Positions 43,039 through 52,862 of a stretch of 64,000 nucleotides of DNA are shown piece after piece. The notes under the pieces were generated by a model. The model was not told where the DNA came from. It ran no database searches and worked only from the letters and a program-made list of their open reading frames with translations. The stretch covers positions 31,850 through 95,849 of the forward strand of contig JBFWMN010000003.1 in NCBI GenBank assembly GCA_050251555.1, given 5' to 3'. Made by a program: the position numbers and the translations under genes. Origin of the DNA: UBA2137 sp050251555. GTDB taxonomy: Bacteria > Pseudomonadota > Alphaproteobacteria > Micavibrionales > Micavibrionaceae. The first letter of the stretch is position 1, and every line of letters begins with the position of its first letter.

Positions 43039-46000
43039 TGAGAAAGGTCTCCCTGATGATCTTGGGCAAGTCTTTCCTGCCGTTCCAGTTCCCGCGCCAC
43101 GTCACCCGGAGAACCCGTTTTGCGTGCCAAGAGATCATAGGCAACAGGCACGATAAACAATGTGAAGAGGGTTGCGGCGGTTACACCGAACAGAATGACG
43201 ATACCAATGGTTATGCGTGTTTCCGCACCTGCTCCAAAAGACAGGATGAGCGGGATAGAACCTGCGACAGTCGTAATCCCCGTCATTAAAATCGGGCGCA
43301 GGCGGATATGGGCGGCCTCTCTTAAGGCGCGGTCAAACTCCATACCTTCGTCACGCAACTGGTTGACGAATTCGACAATCAGAATACCGTTTTTAGCAGC
43401 GAGCCCCACCAGCATGATCAGCCCGATTTCCGAATACACATTGAGCGTGTTGCCCGTTACATACAGACCAAAGAGGGCCCCCGTAATCGCAAGCGGCACG
43501 GTCAGAATAATGATGAGCGGGTGGATATAACTTTCGAACTGGGCCGCCAGAACAAGAAAGACCATGACAATCCCGAGCAGGAAGATCAGGAGGAGCGAAG
43601 ACGAGCTGTTCTCGTAATCAAGTGACTCCCCTTTGTAATCGATCTGTACATTCTCGGGCAAATTTTCACGCACCAAGGTACGCAGATAATCGAGGGCCTC
43701 ACCCAGCGTGTAATCCTCACTCAATCCTGCTTCGATTGTGATGGCGCGTACGCGGTTATAACGGTTGAGCGCGCCTGAATCGGCATATTCCTCAATACGA
43801 ACGAGGTTGGAGAGCGGGATCAGTCGCTGGGTCGTTTCCGAGCGCACATAGATATTCGTCATGTCGGTCGGTGTGTTTTGCGTCTCGCGGTCACCTTCCA
43901 AAATAACATCATATTCCTCACCTTCTTCGATATAGGTGGTCACACGACGCGAACCCATCATGGTTTGCAGCGTACTTCCGATTGTTTCGACACTGACACC
44001 CAGATCGCCAGCGCGATTCTTGTCGATCACGACGCGCAGTTGCGGTTTGGTTTCCTTATAGTCGCTGTCGATGTCGGTCAGGCCGGGATTATTTTCGTTG
44101 ATTTTATTGATGAGAATATCGCGCCACTCGGCAAGCTGTTCGTAGGTTCCTCCACCCAGCACAAACTGGACGGGCTTGCCTGTTCCGCCGCCGAAACCCT
44201 GACGCATGACGGGAAATGCTCTGACACCGGGAAGATCGGACAGTTTGCCTGCAATCTCGTTCATAATGACAAAGGCGGAACGACGGGCCGACCAATCATC
44301 AAGAACGGCAATGACAATCCCGTCATTGAAACTTGCGAGCGTGCCGAAGGAACGCGGGGCACGTACCAGAAGGCGTGTGATCTCACCGCTTTCCGTATAA
44401 GGCATCAGGCGATTTTCAATCTCAGCCATATAGTCTTTCATGTAATCATACGAAGCACCTTCGGGTCCCGTCACCATCAGGAAGAACGCACCGCGATCTT
44501 CCTTAGGGGAATATTCGGACGGCAGCAGATTAAAGAGAAGAAGGCTTGCTCCCGCCAGAAGTGCAAAAATCAGAAGGGCGAGTTTGCGCACGGCAAGAAG
44601 ACGTTCCAGCGCCTTGTCGTAAATTTTGCGGAAGGATTCAAACAGATCGTCGACTTTGCGGTTAAAGCTGTTCTTCTCGGATTTCTTTAAGATTTTAGAT
44701 GCCAGCATCGGACAAAATGTCACGGCGACGAAGGTTGAAAAACACACCGCTGCCGCCATCGTAATTGAAAATTCCGAGAAAAGTCGTCCCAAATCCCCTT
44801 CCAAAAATGTGATGGGTAAAAAGACGGAGACCAGAACAACCGTCGTCGCAAGAACCGCGAACCCAACCTGACGTGTTCCGTAATAAGCGGCTTTTAAAGG
44901 AGATTCACCCTCTTCAATGCGGCGATAGACATTTTCCAAAACGACAATCGCATCATCGACAACCAGCCCGATTGCCAGAACAAGAGCCAGCAGGGTCAGG
45001 AGGTTAATCGAAAAGCCCAGTGCATAAAGGACGATGAAGGTCGCTACCAATGAGACAGGAACGGTCACGGCGGGGATCAGCATGGCACGCACCGACCCCA
45101 GAAAAACATAGATCACGCCGATCACAAGAAGAATGGCAATGCCAAGAGTATTGTAAACTTCGGAAATGGCTTCGCGGATAAAAACCGATGTGTCGTAAGA
45201 CTGAATAATCCGCATGCCTTCGGGCAAGGACGTGCTCAACTGGTCAGCCATTTTCTTTGCCGCTTCGGCTACAGCGATCGTATTGGCCTTGGATTGTTTG
45301 ATAATCCCGATGCCGACCATCGGTACGCCGTTTCCGCGAAAGATAGTGCGTTTTTCAATCGCGGCTTTTTCAACGCGGGCGACATCACCCATACGCACCA
45401 GATAATCGCCTTCACGCTTGATCACGAGATTTTCAAAATCTTCGGGGCGCTCGTAAATACGGGCGATTCTAGCGGTAAACTGCACCTGATCGGATTCCAG
45501 ACTTCCCGCCGGAAGCTCGACATTTTCACGGCGCAGGGCGTCCTCAATGTCTTCTGCCGTCAGGCCACGCGCAGCCATCTGGTTGCGGTCCAGCCAGATA
45601 CGCATACTGTATTCCAGACCACCCCCGATACGGACACGGGCAACACCGGGCAGCACGGAAAAGCGATCCTCCAGATAGCGGCGGGCATAATCCGTTAATT
45701 CCAGACTATCCATTTTGTCACTGGCGAGATTGAGCCAGAGAATGACATCGTCGCTGGAATCTGCTTTTTGAATATCAGGCGGATCGGCTTCGTCGGGCAG
45801 ATCATCTGTAACACCTGCTACGCGGTCACGGACGTCGTTGGCGGCGGCTTCGATATCGCGGTCGACGTCAAACTCGATATTGATTTGCGAGCGTCCATCT
45901 TCGGACACTGAAGAAATAAACTTGATTCCCTCGACACCTGCGATCCTGTCTTCGATGACTTCGGTAATGCGTGTCTCGACAATATTGGCGGAGGCCCCCG

Positions 46001-46154
46001 GATAGGACGTATCAACCGAGACAACGGGCGGATCAATGTCGGGATATTCGCGCAACGGCAGACGCGTAAAGCAGACAATGCCAATCACAATCAGCAAAAG
46101 CTGCATGACTGACGCAAAGACGGGGCGTTTGACGGAGATATCCGAAAGAAACAT
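43035..46154 (-). CDS. RND multidrug efflux permease (HAE1 family)
   Basis: The 1039-residue inner-membrane proton-driven pump begins MFLSDISVKRPVFASVMQ and shows the RND signature VVDDAIVVLENVYRRIEEG, which includes the paired Asp of the proton relay in TM4, plus SYPGASANIVETRITEVIE and the second-half FLVLAAQFESYIHPLIIILT-type segments. About 12 membrane spans and two large periplasmic loops fit the family length. Substrate cannot be told from sequence. It starts on the last base of the adaptor gene. Confidence 0.95.
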   Translation of the reverse strand: MFLSDISVKRPVFASVMQLLLIVIGIVCFTRLPLREYPDIDPPVVSVDTSYPGASANIVETRITEVIEDRIAGVEGIKFISSVSEDGRSQINIEFDVDRDIEAAANDVRDRVAGVTDDLPDEADPPDIQKADSSDDVILWLNLASDKMDSLELTDYARRYLEDRFSVLPGVARVRIGGGLEYSMRIWLDRNQMAARGLTAEDIEDALRRENVELPAGSLESDQVQFTARIARIYERPEDFENLVIKREGDYLVRMGDVARVEKAAIEKRTIFRGNGVPMVGIGIIKQSKANTIAVAEAAKKMADQLSTSLPEGMRIIQSYDTSVFIREAISEVYNTLGIAILLVIGVIYVFLGSVRAMLIPAVTVPVSLVATFIVLYALGFSINLLTLLALVLAIGLVVDDAIVVLENVYRRIEEGESPLKAAYYGTRQVGFAVLATTVVLVSVFLPITFLEGDLGRLFSEFSITMAAAVCFSTFVAVTFCPMLASKILKKSEKNSFNRKVDDLFESFRKIYDKALERLLAVRKLALLIFALLAGASLLLFNLLPSEYSPKEDRGAFFLMVTGPEGASYDYMKDYMAEIENRLMPYTESGEITRLLVRAPRSFGTLASFNDGIVIAVLDDWSARRSAFVIMNEIAGKLSDLPGVRAFPVMRQGFGGGTGKPVQFVLGGGTYEQLAEWRDILINKINENNPGLTDIDSDYKETKPQLRVVIDKNRAGDLGVSVETIGSTLQTMMGSRRVTTYIEEGEEYDVILEGDRETQNTPTDMTNIYVRSETTQRLIPLSNLVRIEEYADSGALNRYNRVRAITIEAGLSEDYTLGEALDYLRTLVRENLPENVQIDYKGESLDYENSSSSLLLIFLLGIVMVFLVLAAQFESYIHPLIIILTVPLAITGALFGLYVTGNTLNVYSEIGLIMLVGLAAKNGILIVEFVNQLRDEGMEFDRALREAAHIRLRPILMTGITTVAGSIPLILSFGAGAETRITIGIVILFGVTAATLFTLFIVPVAYDLLARKTGSPGDVARELERQERLAQDHQGDLSQ

Positions 46155-47287
46155 CAGTCGGCAACTCCGCTTTGACGACTTTCTTGTGCCTGCTCGAGAA
46201 GTTCGGGAAGGCGCTGCCCTTTATCCTGCACCGCCATAACTGTAACGGGTGTCTTATCGCGCAGCTTTAATGTGCCGTGGATCACGACAGATTCATTTTC
46301 CTGCAAGCCGTCGAGAATTTCGATATGGCCTTCTTCACGCGCACCGATTTTTACTTCGCGCTCAACAGCTTCTTTGGTGTTGGCATCAGTCTCTTTCACA
46401 ACATAGACGAAATTCCGGTCGTCTTTTTTAATCAGGGCTTCTTCGGGGATGAGCAAAGCCTGACGCGCATCCTTTAACAGCGTAATCGTCATCAGCAAGC
46501 CCGGCTTGAGGAGAGCATCAGGGTTTGGCAGGATGGCACGCACACGCACCGTACGCGTGATAGGATCAACACGCGCATTGACGGTTTGTACCTCGCCTTT
46601 GAAGTCTTTGTCCTGATAGGCGTCGACCTTGCCGATAATGGGCAGGCCGGTTTGGAGCGACGGTAAAAAGACGGATGGCACATCAAAATCGACTTTGATT
46701 CTGCTGAGATCATCAATCGTCGTGATTGTGTCACCTGGCTGCACGAGTGCGCCGACACTGACTTCGCGCAATCCTAAAATCCCGTCAAAAGGGGCGGTGA
46801 TCGTCAGTTCGTTAATGCGGGATTTGATGGCTTCAATCTGAGATTCGGCTTGCTTTAAAGCTGCCAGACGTTGCTGTAATGTGGCTTTGGATAAGGCGCT
46901 GGTTTTTTGCAAATCCTGTGCGCGGTTATAGGCCGAACGTGCCTCTGTGAGCTGAGCTTCAGCCGCGCTTAAATCCGCCTCTTCCTCGCTTTTATCCAGC
47001 GTGACAAGCAGATCACCTTTTGCGACTTCCTGCCCATCTTCAAAATGGATGGCGCTGACTTTCTCGGTTGTGTCTGCGGTTATGACGACGGTTTCGTTGG
47101 CAAGAGCCGTTCCCAAAGCCTCGACGCGGTCTGAAAATTCGGCTTCACGCACGGGGGCTGTGATGACATTGACGGCAGGTATGGCCCCTTTTTTATCCTG
47201 CTTAACTTGGGCAAAGCCCGTATGAGAAAACCAAAAAGAAAGGGAAAGCAGGCAGGTCAGGAAAAGGACGGACAGCTTTTTTTGCAT
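46154..47287 (-). CDS. RND efflux periplasmic adaptor (membrane fusion protein)
   Basis: About 377 residues with an N-terminal signal sequence (LSVLFLTCLLSLSFWF), a lipoyl-like domain split by a helical hairpin (NRAQDLQKTSALSKATLQQRLAALKQAESQI), ITAPFDGILGLREVSVGALVQPGD, and a beta-barrel with VNARVDPITRTVRVRA. It links permease and outer-membrane channel. ATG 47287 gives the best signal peptide; 47305 is possible. First gene of the operon, divergent from the glycosylase. Confidence 0.92.
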   Translation of the reverse strand: MQKKLSVLFLTCLLSLSFWFSHTGFAQVKQDKKGAIPAVNVITAPVREAEFSDRVEALGTALANETVVITADTTEKVSAIHFEDGQEVAKGDLLVTLDKSEEEADLSAAEAQLTEARSAYNRAQDLQKTSALSKATLQQRLAALKQAESQIEAIKSRINELTITAPFDGILGLREVSVGALVQPGDTITTIDDLSRIKVDFDVPSVFLPSLQTGLPIIGKVDAYQDKDFKGEVQTVNARVDPITRTVRVRAILPNPDALLKPGLLMTITLLKDARQALLIPEEALIKKDDRNFVYVVKETDANTKEAVEREVKIGAREEGHIEILDGLQENESVVIHGTLKLRDKTPVTVMAVQDKGQRLPELLEQAQESRQSGVAD

Positions 47288-47411
47288 CAGGAAACCGGGC
47301 TTCATAAGTGATATACGTTGAAAGCAATATAACCCTTCGCTTGAAAGATGCTAGTTTTTCACATGAGAAAGTTTAGATGAAGACTCCTGATCATGGAAAG
47401 GAGAGACCAAG

Positions 47412-47924
47412 TTGGAGTTGGACAAGCAGACTAGAGCCTTCCCGCCGATTATCCCCACAGTTCCGCGTATTCTGATTTTAGGGACGATGCCAGGCGTGAA
47501 ATCCCTCGAGAAAAACCAGTATTACGGGCATCCGCAAAATCAGTTCTGGAAATTTATGGGAGATATCTTTGGGGCGGGAAAAGATCTTCCCTATGAAGAG
47601 CGCGTCCGCATTCTTAAAAATAAGGGTGTTGCTGTATGGGATGTCCTTCTGTCATGTCAAAGAAAAGGGAGCATGGATGCAGATATCCGTAACCCCATCG
47701 TCAATGATTTTTCCGCGTTTTTTAAAAGCTATTCCTCTATCGAACGTGTCGTCTTTGACAGTCTCACAGCCGAGAAAATTTATACGCGACACGTTCTGCC
47801 CGATTTAAAAAAGGAGCTTATTTACAAACGCGTCCCTTCGCCAAGCCCCGCTTATGCGCGCATGCGATATGAGGAAAAGTTGGAGCTTTGGCGATCAGCT
47901 CTCGTTTTGGAATCCTGCCTTTAA
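47412..47924 (+). CDS. DNA glycosylase, uracil-DNA glycosylase superfamily (hypoxanthine type)
   Basis: The 170-residue protein has the family-6-type motifs ILGTMPGVKSL near residue 18, YYGHPQNQFWKFMGDIFG, VAVWDVLLSCQRKGSMDADI, and VPSPSPAYARM at the end. It should remove hypoxanthine (deaminated adenine) or related bases from DNA. The start is TTG with AAGGAGA; no upstream ATG in frame fits. Its last 15 codons overlap a 19-base direct repeat (47875-47893), and a second copy of the 3' end lies at 48,928; see the entry for that repeat. Confidence 0.85.
   Translation: MELDKQTRAFPPIIPTVPRILILGTMPGVKSLEKNQYYGHPQNQFWKFMGDIFGAGKDLPYEERVRILKNKGVAVWDVLLSCQRKGSMDADIRNPIVNDFSAFFKSYSSIERVVFDSLTAEKIYTRHVLPDLKKELIYKRVPSPSPAYARMRYEEKLELWRSALVLESCL
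47875..47893 (+). repeat. 19-base direct repeat, left copy
   Basis: AAAAGTTGGAGCTTTGGCG lies in the last codons of the glycosylase gene and recurs exactly at 48928-48946. The two copies bracket 1,034 bases that include the minus-strand 271-residue-class gene. Confidence 0.8.
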
Positions 47925-47928
47925 TATT

Positions 47929-48735
47929 TTACGCTACCATTTGTTCGGTTTGTGCTTCTTCCATGATGTCCATCAAAGCCGTGCGGAAATTGTTTAGGTT
48001 TTCCATCTGCTGTCTATACATGGCCTCGTGCTGCTCCAGACTCGCTCTGGCTTCTTGCAATTGGCTTTGATAAGCGGCATCCACATCATGATATGGATAC
48101 CAGCTTTCTGCAAATTCACGGTAAGTGGGCATATTGTCATATGTATAATTAGTAACCTGCAGATTCCCATTTCGGCGGGAGAGTGCTTCTGTGCCATGTT
48201 CACGAATATAGGCTATTCTTCTTTCGCCGGTCAGGTTTAAGGCATTGGCTTCTTCTGCGATTTTTTGCAAAATGCCGCCGCCTTGATGTGTGACAAGGCC
48301 ACCATCTTTATTGATATAACCAAGAATTTTATTACCATCGGAAAACACGGTTCTGACACCGGATGGCTGGTCCGGATTTAAGTCATTCTCTATCCGCGCC
48401 ACATTTTCCCGCGCATGTTCAAGCATGGATTCTGTCTGTTTGGCAAAATCAAAAGGGGATATGACATTTTGTTGTATATCCAGCCATTTATCAAAAGTGG
48501 GTATGGCCTCAGCCATTTTAGAGGCGCTAATAACCGTAAGCGTTTTTCCGTCCTTTGTTTGGATACTGGTTGGAAATTCTCCATTTTCTTCTGCCTTTTG
48601 TCTTTCGGCAAGGGTTTCGCGTAGCGCGTCGTATTTCTCATTATAATATTTTTCCAGATGGGGTTGCATGGTGGGATCGGAAAACATGCTTTTGTTAAAA
48701 TTAAAATTCTGAGAAGTCCCGGCTACTACTGTCAT
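47929..48735 (-). CDS. Unknown helical protein between direct repeats
   Basis: A 268-residue protein with charged helices at the N-terminus (HLEKYYNEKYDALRETLAERQKAEENG) and C-terminus (YQSQLQEARASLEQHEAMYRQQMENLNNF), and a middle beta part (VRTVFSDGNKILGYINKDGGLVTHQGGG). It resembles no family I know. No signal peptide or membrane span. I prefer ATG 48735, with AAAGGA 9 bases ahead, over 48744. It sits between two copies of the glycosylase 3' end on the opposite strand, so it may have arrived by insertion. Confidence 0.7.
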   Translation of the reverse strand: MTVVAGTSQNFNFNKSMFSDPTMQPHLEKYYNEKYDALRETLAERQKAEENGEFPTSIQTKDGKTLTVISASKMAEAIPTFDKWLDIQQNVISPFDFAKQTESMLEHARENVARIENDLNPDQPSGVRTVFSDGNKILGYINKDGGLVTHQGGGILQKIAEEANALNLTGERRIAYIREHGTEALSRRNGNLQVTNYTYDNMPTYREFAESWYPYHDVDAAYQSQLQEARASLEQHEAMYRQQMENLNNFRTALMDIMEEAQTEQMVA

Positions 48736-48906
48736 GGTGATCATCCTTTCTTCATTCGATGCTTAAAATCCTCCATTCCTACAAGCAAGAATCGTGCCGA
48801 GTGGACGTTTGGCGTATGAATTGCATACAGAATCCAAAATACGCAATTCCGGATCCTAATGATTTTCAAAGCTTTTTAATAAGCACCCAATAATAAGGCG
48901 CGTTGT

Positions 48907-48962
48907 TTTTACCTGCGGCATGGCAGAAAAAGTTGGAGCTTTGGCGCGAGGCTTTACGTCAG
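48907..48962 (+). pseudogene. Remnant of a DNA glycosylase 3' end
   Basis: In one plus-strand frame these bases read LPAAWQKKLELWREALRQL, which aligns with the end of the intact glycosylase (ARMRYEEKLELWRSAL). It has no start and nothing upstream, so it is a fragment. REALRQL is closer to the usual family ending than the RSALVLESCL of the intact gene, suggesting that this is the original 3' end displaced by insertion. Confidence 0.6.
48928..48946 (+). repeat. 19-base direct repeat, right copy
   Basis: Exact copy of 47875-47893, offset by 1,053 bases, inside the glycosylase remnant. Confidence 0.8.
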
Positions 48963-50279
48963 TTAAGCGGCTTGTTTGGCCTTTGCCATTTCCGCCTGTT
49001 TCCAGCCCAACATTCCGCCCTCAAGTGAATAGGCCTCATAGCCACGGGATTTCAAATATCCCGCATGAAGGCGCGTTTTTTCACCAACTGCACAGATCAA
49101 CAGAACGGGACGGTCTTTAGGGAAAGGGTCTGCGCCATCAATCATGCGCCCGAGCATCTCAACGGGGATATTCAAGGCACCCGGCAAATGCGAGAGCTTG
49201 TATGCAAGAGGTGAACGCGTATCAATGACGGTTGGTTGATTGGCTGCAATCCACTCCTCGACATTCGCAGCAGGCAGTTCGGGCGCGCCGCCCACTGCTT
49301 CCAGATCAAAATTGAAGAGCGAGTCGGGCTTGTGCTGTTCGCCGAAAATTTCGGGCATGCGCTCACGAATATAGGTCAGATACCACTCGACACGGTCGCA
49401 CACAATAAAGACGGCTTTCGTGCCTTTTTCGACTTTGGCATCAATGGTTTTCAGGAATGCGCAAGCCCCCGCATAGTTGGCACCTGCCGAAGGACCGCAC
49501 AAAATGCCCATGCGGCGGTTCAATTCCAGCATGGCTTCAAGTGCTTCTTTTTCAGAGACAACGCAATGATGTTCGTATGAACCTTCTTGGTAGAGACCCG
49601 ACTCCCACATTTGATCGAGTGAACGGATACCGGGGATCATCTGCCCGCCTTTGGACACAAGTGCGACGGCTTTGAAATTCGGATTGGCTTTTCTGAACCC
49701 GCGCAATAATCCGAGGGTTGAGCCTGTGGTCCCAAGGCCACTGACCAGATAATCAACCGTGCCGAGATCCTCAAGAATTTCCACGCATGTGGTTGCTTCG
49801 TGAGCGGCTGGGTTTTTCTCGTTTGTAAATTGTGAAGTAAAGTAAACTTTGCCGCCTGACTCTCTCACCGCCTTTTCAATCAGGAATTGCGGATCGTTGG
49901 GGTCTGATGGGTCAAAACAATCACTCGCTGAGGCAAATTCCTCGATCTCGGCATCCAGCAAACGCAGCATATCTTTGGGTTCGCGTACCTTGGCAATGGC
50001 GGAGACCATTTTGAAAGGGATGTTTTGTGTGGCGCAAATCGCAGCCAGCGCTTTGGCGGTATTACCGCTGGAATTTTCAAAGACCTTCTGACCTTTTTCT
50101 TTGATGTCTTGAAGGTCATCTTTGATCATCGCCCATGCGACACGATCTTTGACAGAACCGAACGGGTTCATCATTTCAAGCTTGCCGTACAGCTCGATAT
50201 TCTGAAGCCCTGTCAGTTCAGAAGGGATTTTGACAAGCGGTGTGTTGCCGATCAGGTCGGTCATTTTTTCAACGATCAT
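48963..50279 (-). CDS. Cysteine synthase-like PLP enzyme fused to rhodanese
   Basis: The 438-residue protein joins a fold-type II PLP enzyme (MNPFGSVKDR with the PLP lysine Lys44, SSGNTAKALAAI, SGLGTTGSTLG for phosphate binding) to a C-terminal rhodanese domain (VIDTRSPLAYKLSHLPGALNIP; catalytic-type Cys396 in LLICAVGEKTR). The PLP part resembles cysteine synthase and SbnA-like enzymes that make 2,3-diaminopropionate precursors; the rhodanese part could handle persulfide sulfur. Third gene of an operon with a PLP decarboxylase and ATPase (gap of 6 bases). Confidence 0.88.
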   Translation of the reverse strand: MIVEKMTDLIGNTPLVKIPSELTGLQNIELYGKLEMMNPFGSVKDRVAWAMIKDDLQDIKEKGQKVFENSSGNTAKALAAICATQNIPFKMVSAIAKVREPKDMLRLLDAEIEEFASASDCFDPSDPNDPQFLIEKAVRESGGKVYFTSQFTNEKNPAAHEATTCVEILEDLGTVDYLVSGLGTTGSTLGLLRGFRKANPNFKAVALVSKGGQMIPGIRSLDQMWESGLYQEGSYEHHCVVSEKEALEAMLELNRRMGILCGPSAGANYAGACAFLKTIDAKVEKGTKAVFIVCDRVEWYLTYIRERMPEIFGEQHKPDSLFNFDLEAVGGAPELPAANVEEWIAANQPTVIDTRSPLAYKLSHLPGALNIPVEMLGRMIDGADPFPKDRPVLLICAVGEKTRLHAGYLKSRGYEAYSLEGGMLGWKQAEMAKAKQAA

Positions 50280-50285
50280 GGGGGA

Positions 50286-51800
50286 TTATCCTTCTTGTTT
50301 TTGTGATAGCGGATTGTGTTCCAACGGACGATATTTCGCATCCTTAAACCAACGATAATTTTCACCATCCTGAATGATGGCGACTTTCTCAGCGGTGTTT
50401 TGATGCAGCGTCTCTGATTCAATAAAGTCCATAATGTAAGGCGCGGTATTCACGAAAATCACCAGATCGCCGCTCTTAGGCAGTTTGCGCGGGAAACTTT
50501 TTTGATAGGTGATGATGTCATAGGAGACACATAAATTACCGTAGTAATAGACGCCTGTCTCGGCCTCGTCGCATGATGCTTCGTCACGATAAAGAACAAT
50601 CGGATCGGTCAGGAGCTTTTGGTGTGTTGAGTGCATGTTGGAACGGTTCATGTCCAGCGCCACCAGTGTCTCGCCATGAGTGGATGGCTTCGTGAAGTTC
50701 ACACGTCCCATTGTTACGCCGCACTGGTCAAGCAGGGCACGGCCCGGTTCGATATACAAATCCAGCATGCAATCGCGCAAAATATCTGCTGCCGTCATAC
50801 CGTCAAAAGCAGCGAGCGGCAGTTGCAATAGCTGGTCGAAATCGGCAGCGCCCGTATAGGGTGCACAATGGTCCATATAGTTGGGCGCGCCTTTAATGAT
50901 GCCGCCCTCATTACGATAGCCCAGACCGTTATCGTTCCATGTCATGGAGCTGTCCGTATCACGAAGCGAGAGTTTGACATTGTCGATATAGCGCAGCCAG
51001 CTTTCGCGGTCTGCGGCATATTGCACATGGAAACCGCCGCCGATATTCAAGCCCTTGGGGGCAAGGCCCATCTCCACGGCGCGAAGGGTGAGTTGCAGGC
51101 CGTTTTCAATGGCGACCATGCGTTGTTCTTGGGATGCGCCGCTCCAGTAGTATGAGAAACCCAAGAAGTCGATTTTGTGAATACGCTCTTGCAAGAAGGC
51201 GAGCATTTCATCGGCGCGATCGACATGCACACCGAATGTGCCGTCTTGTGATGTGAATTTCACGCGGTCGGAATGGAAACCGCAAAGGCGTAAAAAGACG
51301 CGTAGCTTACCTTGCTTACCGAGGGTTTCATGGAGTGCTAAAGCACGATCAATCTCTTCCATGTTATCGGCATTGATGATCGTACCCTGTTGAACGGCAA
51401 GGGTCAGATATTCGGAGTTTTTTGGGCCCGTACACTCGATGCGACTGGCATCAAATCCGTAGCCTAAGATGTTTTTCAAGGCTTGCTCAGAGGACACATC
51501 GACATTCACATCCTGCATGGCGGCCTGACGAATGACGGCTTGTGATTTATTGGGTTTGCTCGTGAAAAAGACGCGACCCGTAATGCCGTGTTTTTTATAA
51601 ATATTCTGAAACGCCGCGATATTTTCCGAAATCACTTGCGGGAACATAATATTGAGCGGCGAGCCGAACGCATCCGCCAGATTGAAAATCGTGTCCTGAT
51701 TCGCGTTTAAAAAACCTTCAATAGCAGGATGGATTTTCGCAGGAAGAGACAATTTCCCTGCGCTTTGTGCTTTGACGATTTTGAGTTCTGCGTGTGACAT
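50286..51800 (-). CDS. PLP-dependent decarboxylase, Y4yA-like fold-type III
   Basis: The 504-residue protein matches the diaminopimelate/ornithine decarboxylase fold: FFTSKPNKSQ with likely PLP Lys82, LNIGGGFHVQYAA, GLGYRNEGGI, YIEPGRALLDQCG, and GNLCVSYDII where the catalytic Cys and Asp of the family lie. The Y4yA subgroup is larger than lysine biosynthetic enzymes and found in gene clusters of unknown product. Next to a cysteine-synthase-like enzyme it is reminiscent of siderophore pathways that use SbnA and SbnH. Product unknown. Confidence 0.85.
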   Translation of the reverse strand: MSHAELKIVKAQSAGKLSLPAKIHPAIEGFLNANQDTIFNLADAFGSPLNIMFPQVISENIAAFQNIYKKHGITGRVFFTSKPNKSQAVIRQAAMQDVNVDVSSEQALKNILGYGFDASRIECTGPKNSEYLTLAVQQGTIINADNMEEIDRALALHETLGKQGKLRVFLRLCGFHSDRVKFTSQDGTFGVHVDRADEMLAFLQERIHKIDFLGFSYYWSGASQEQRMVAIENGLQLTLRAVEMGLAPKGLNIGGGFHVQYAADRESWLRYIDNVKLSLRDTDSSMTWNDNGLGYRNEGGIIKGAPNYMDHCAPYTGAADFDQLLQLPLAAFDGMTAADILRDCMLDLYIEPGRALLDQCGVTMGRVNFTKPSTHGETLVALDMNRSNMHSTHQKLLTDPIVLYRDEASCDEAETGVYYYGNLCVSYDIITYQKSFPRKLPKSGDLVIFVNTAPYIMDFIESETLHQNTAEKVAIIQDGENYRWFKDAKYRPLEHNPLSQKQEG

Positions 51801-51803
51801 GTT

Positions 51804-52790
51804 TTATGCAGCCTTTTGTGTTGTGTGGGCAGGGTTCATCACATCTGCGTATGAAAATTCAGGGTCGACCTGCTCCATCAAATCTTCGCCATAGAGATCA
51901 TTTGCCCAGCTTTTTGCGGCTTGCTCATGGAAAATCAGACCGTTTTTCTGGTACAGATCCCAGTCGCGTGTCAGCGCATTTGTCGTGGCGATCACGCGAT
52001 CCAACACGGCAAGATTATCCGTTTCCAATTCGCTGATCGGGGAAAATATGCCCTTTTCCATGTTGCGCACATAAGTCGATTTGGCAAAGACGCCCAAGAA
52101 GTCGGCGGGTTCGATGCGTTCGCGGATAAAGGCTTCGTCTTCAGCCGTTTCAACCTTGTTGGCGATCACGAAGATTTTGGTACCAAAGGGTTTGGCGTAG
52201 GCTTTGCACTGCGTGTAAACGCCTGTCGATTTCAGGGTCGGTTCTACAACCAGAAAGACGGCATCAAAGCGGGTTGCTAGACCTGAAGAGGCAAACGGGT
52301 CAGCGCCTGCACACATATCGCCGATCAGATATTCACCCTGCTGGTCAATCATGTGGTTCAGGAAAGTACCGAAAGCACCTGTGAATTTATGGAAGCAGGT
52401 TGTACCAACCTCCTCGTCCGAATGTGAGCCCACACCCATGAAGCGGATACCGTCTTTTTCGCGGGCATAATAGTCCCAGACGGGAGAAGGAGTGTTCATG
52501 TAAAGAAAACCCGAACCGCGACCGGCAGGCGTTGATTCCGTAATGGCATTCACCGACGAAATGCGCGGGTTTTTGCCCTTGACCGTTTCCAGAAACAGTT
52601 TTGTGTCCATGCCGATTTTGGGCTGGGTGCGAAGAGTCTCTTCGTCAAAACCCAGAGCTTCACCGAGATGCTGGTTGATATCGCCATCAACGACCAGAAC
52701 TTGTTTGCCCTTGGCTGCCAGAGCGCGGGCCGTGAGTGAGGCCAGTGTTGATTTGCCGGAGCCGCCTTTACCGCAGAATGCTATGCGCAT
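51804..52790 (-). CDS. CooC/MinD-type P-loop ATPase
   Basis: About 328 residues from ATG 52790 (MRIAFCGKGGSGKSTLASL). The deviant Walker A GKGGSGKS, VLVVDGD, FLVVEPTLKSTGVYTQC and IFVIANKV mark the SIMIBI class of MinD/ArsA/CooC-like ATPases; CooC inserts nickel. A Cys in IGDMCAGADPFASSG lies where CooC-type proteins bind metal or nucleotide. It heads an operon with two PLP enzymes; metal loading or protein assembly for that pathway is possible. The upstream in-frame GTG/ATG at 52859 would cross the Fur-like box and is less likely. Confidence 0.87.
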   Translation of the reverse strand: MRIAFCGKGGSGKSTLASLTARALAAKGKQVLVVDGDINQHLGEALGFDEETLRTQPKIGMDTKLFLETVKGKNPRISSVNAITESTPAGRGSGFLYMNTPSPVWDYYAREKDGIRFMGVGSHSDEEVGTTCFHKFTGAFGTFLNHMIDQQGEYLIGDMCAGADPFASSGLATRFDAVFLVVEPTLKSTGVYTQCKAYAKPFGTKIFVIANKVETAEDEAFIRERIEPADFLGVFAKSTYVRNMEKGIFSPISELETDNLAVLDRVIATTNALTRDWDLYQKNGLIFHEQAAKSWANDLYGEDLMEQVDPEFSYADVMNPAHTTQKAA

Positions 52791-52862
52791 GATATTTTTT
52801 ATCCTGTTTATCTGTTTCTTTTTTAGGGAGTTTATGTCGCCGTGACTTTCTCCTAGCACAAA

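Noticed and set aside
43878..44690. Plus-strand open frame of 270 codons inside the RND permease gene
   Set aside because: Antisense to a strongly conserved membrane pump; no ribosome site or domain.
52784..52859. ATPase gene starting at the upstream start (52859)
   Set aside because: The extra 23 residues are lysine/asparagine-rich with no similarity to the family, and would run from close to the Fur-like box; the ATG at 52790 begins exactly at the MRIAFCGKGG domain.
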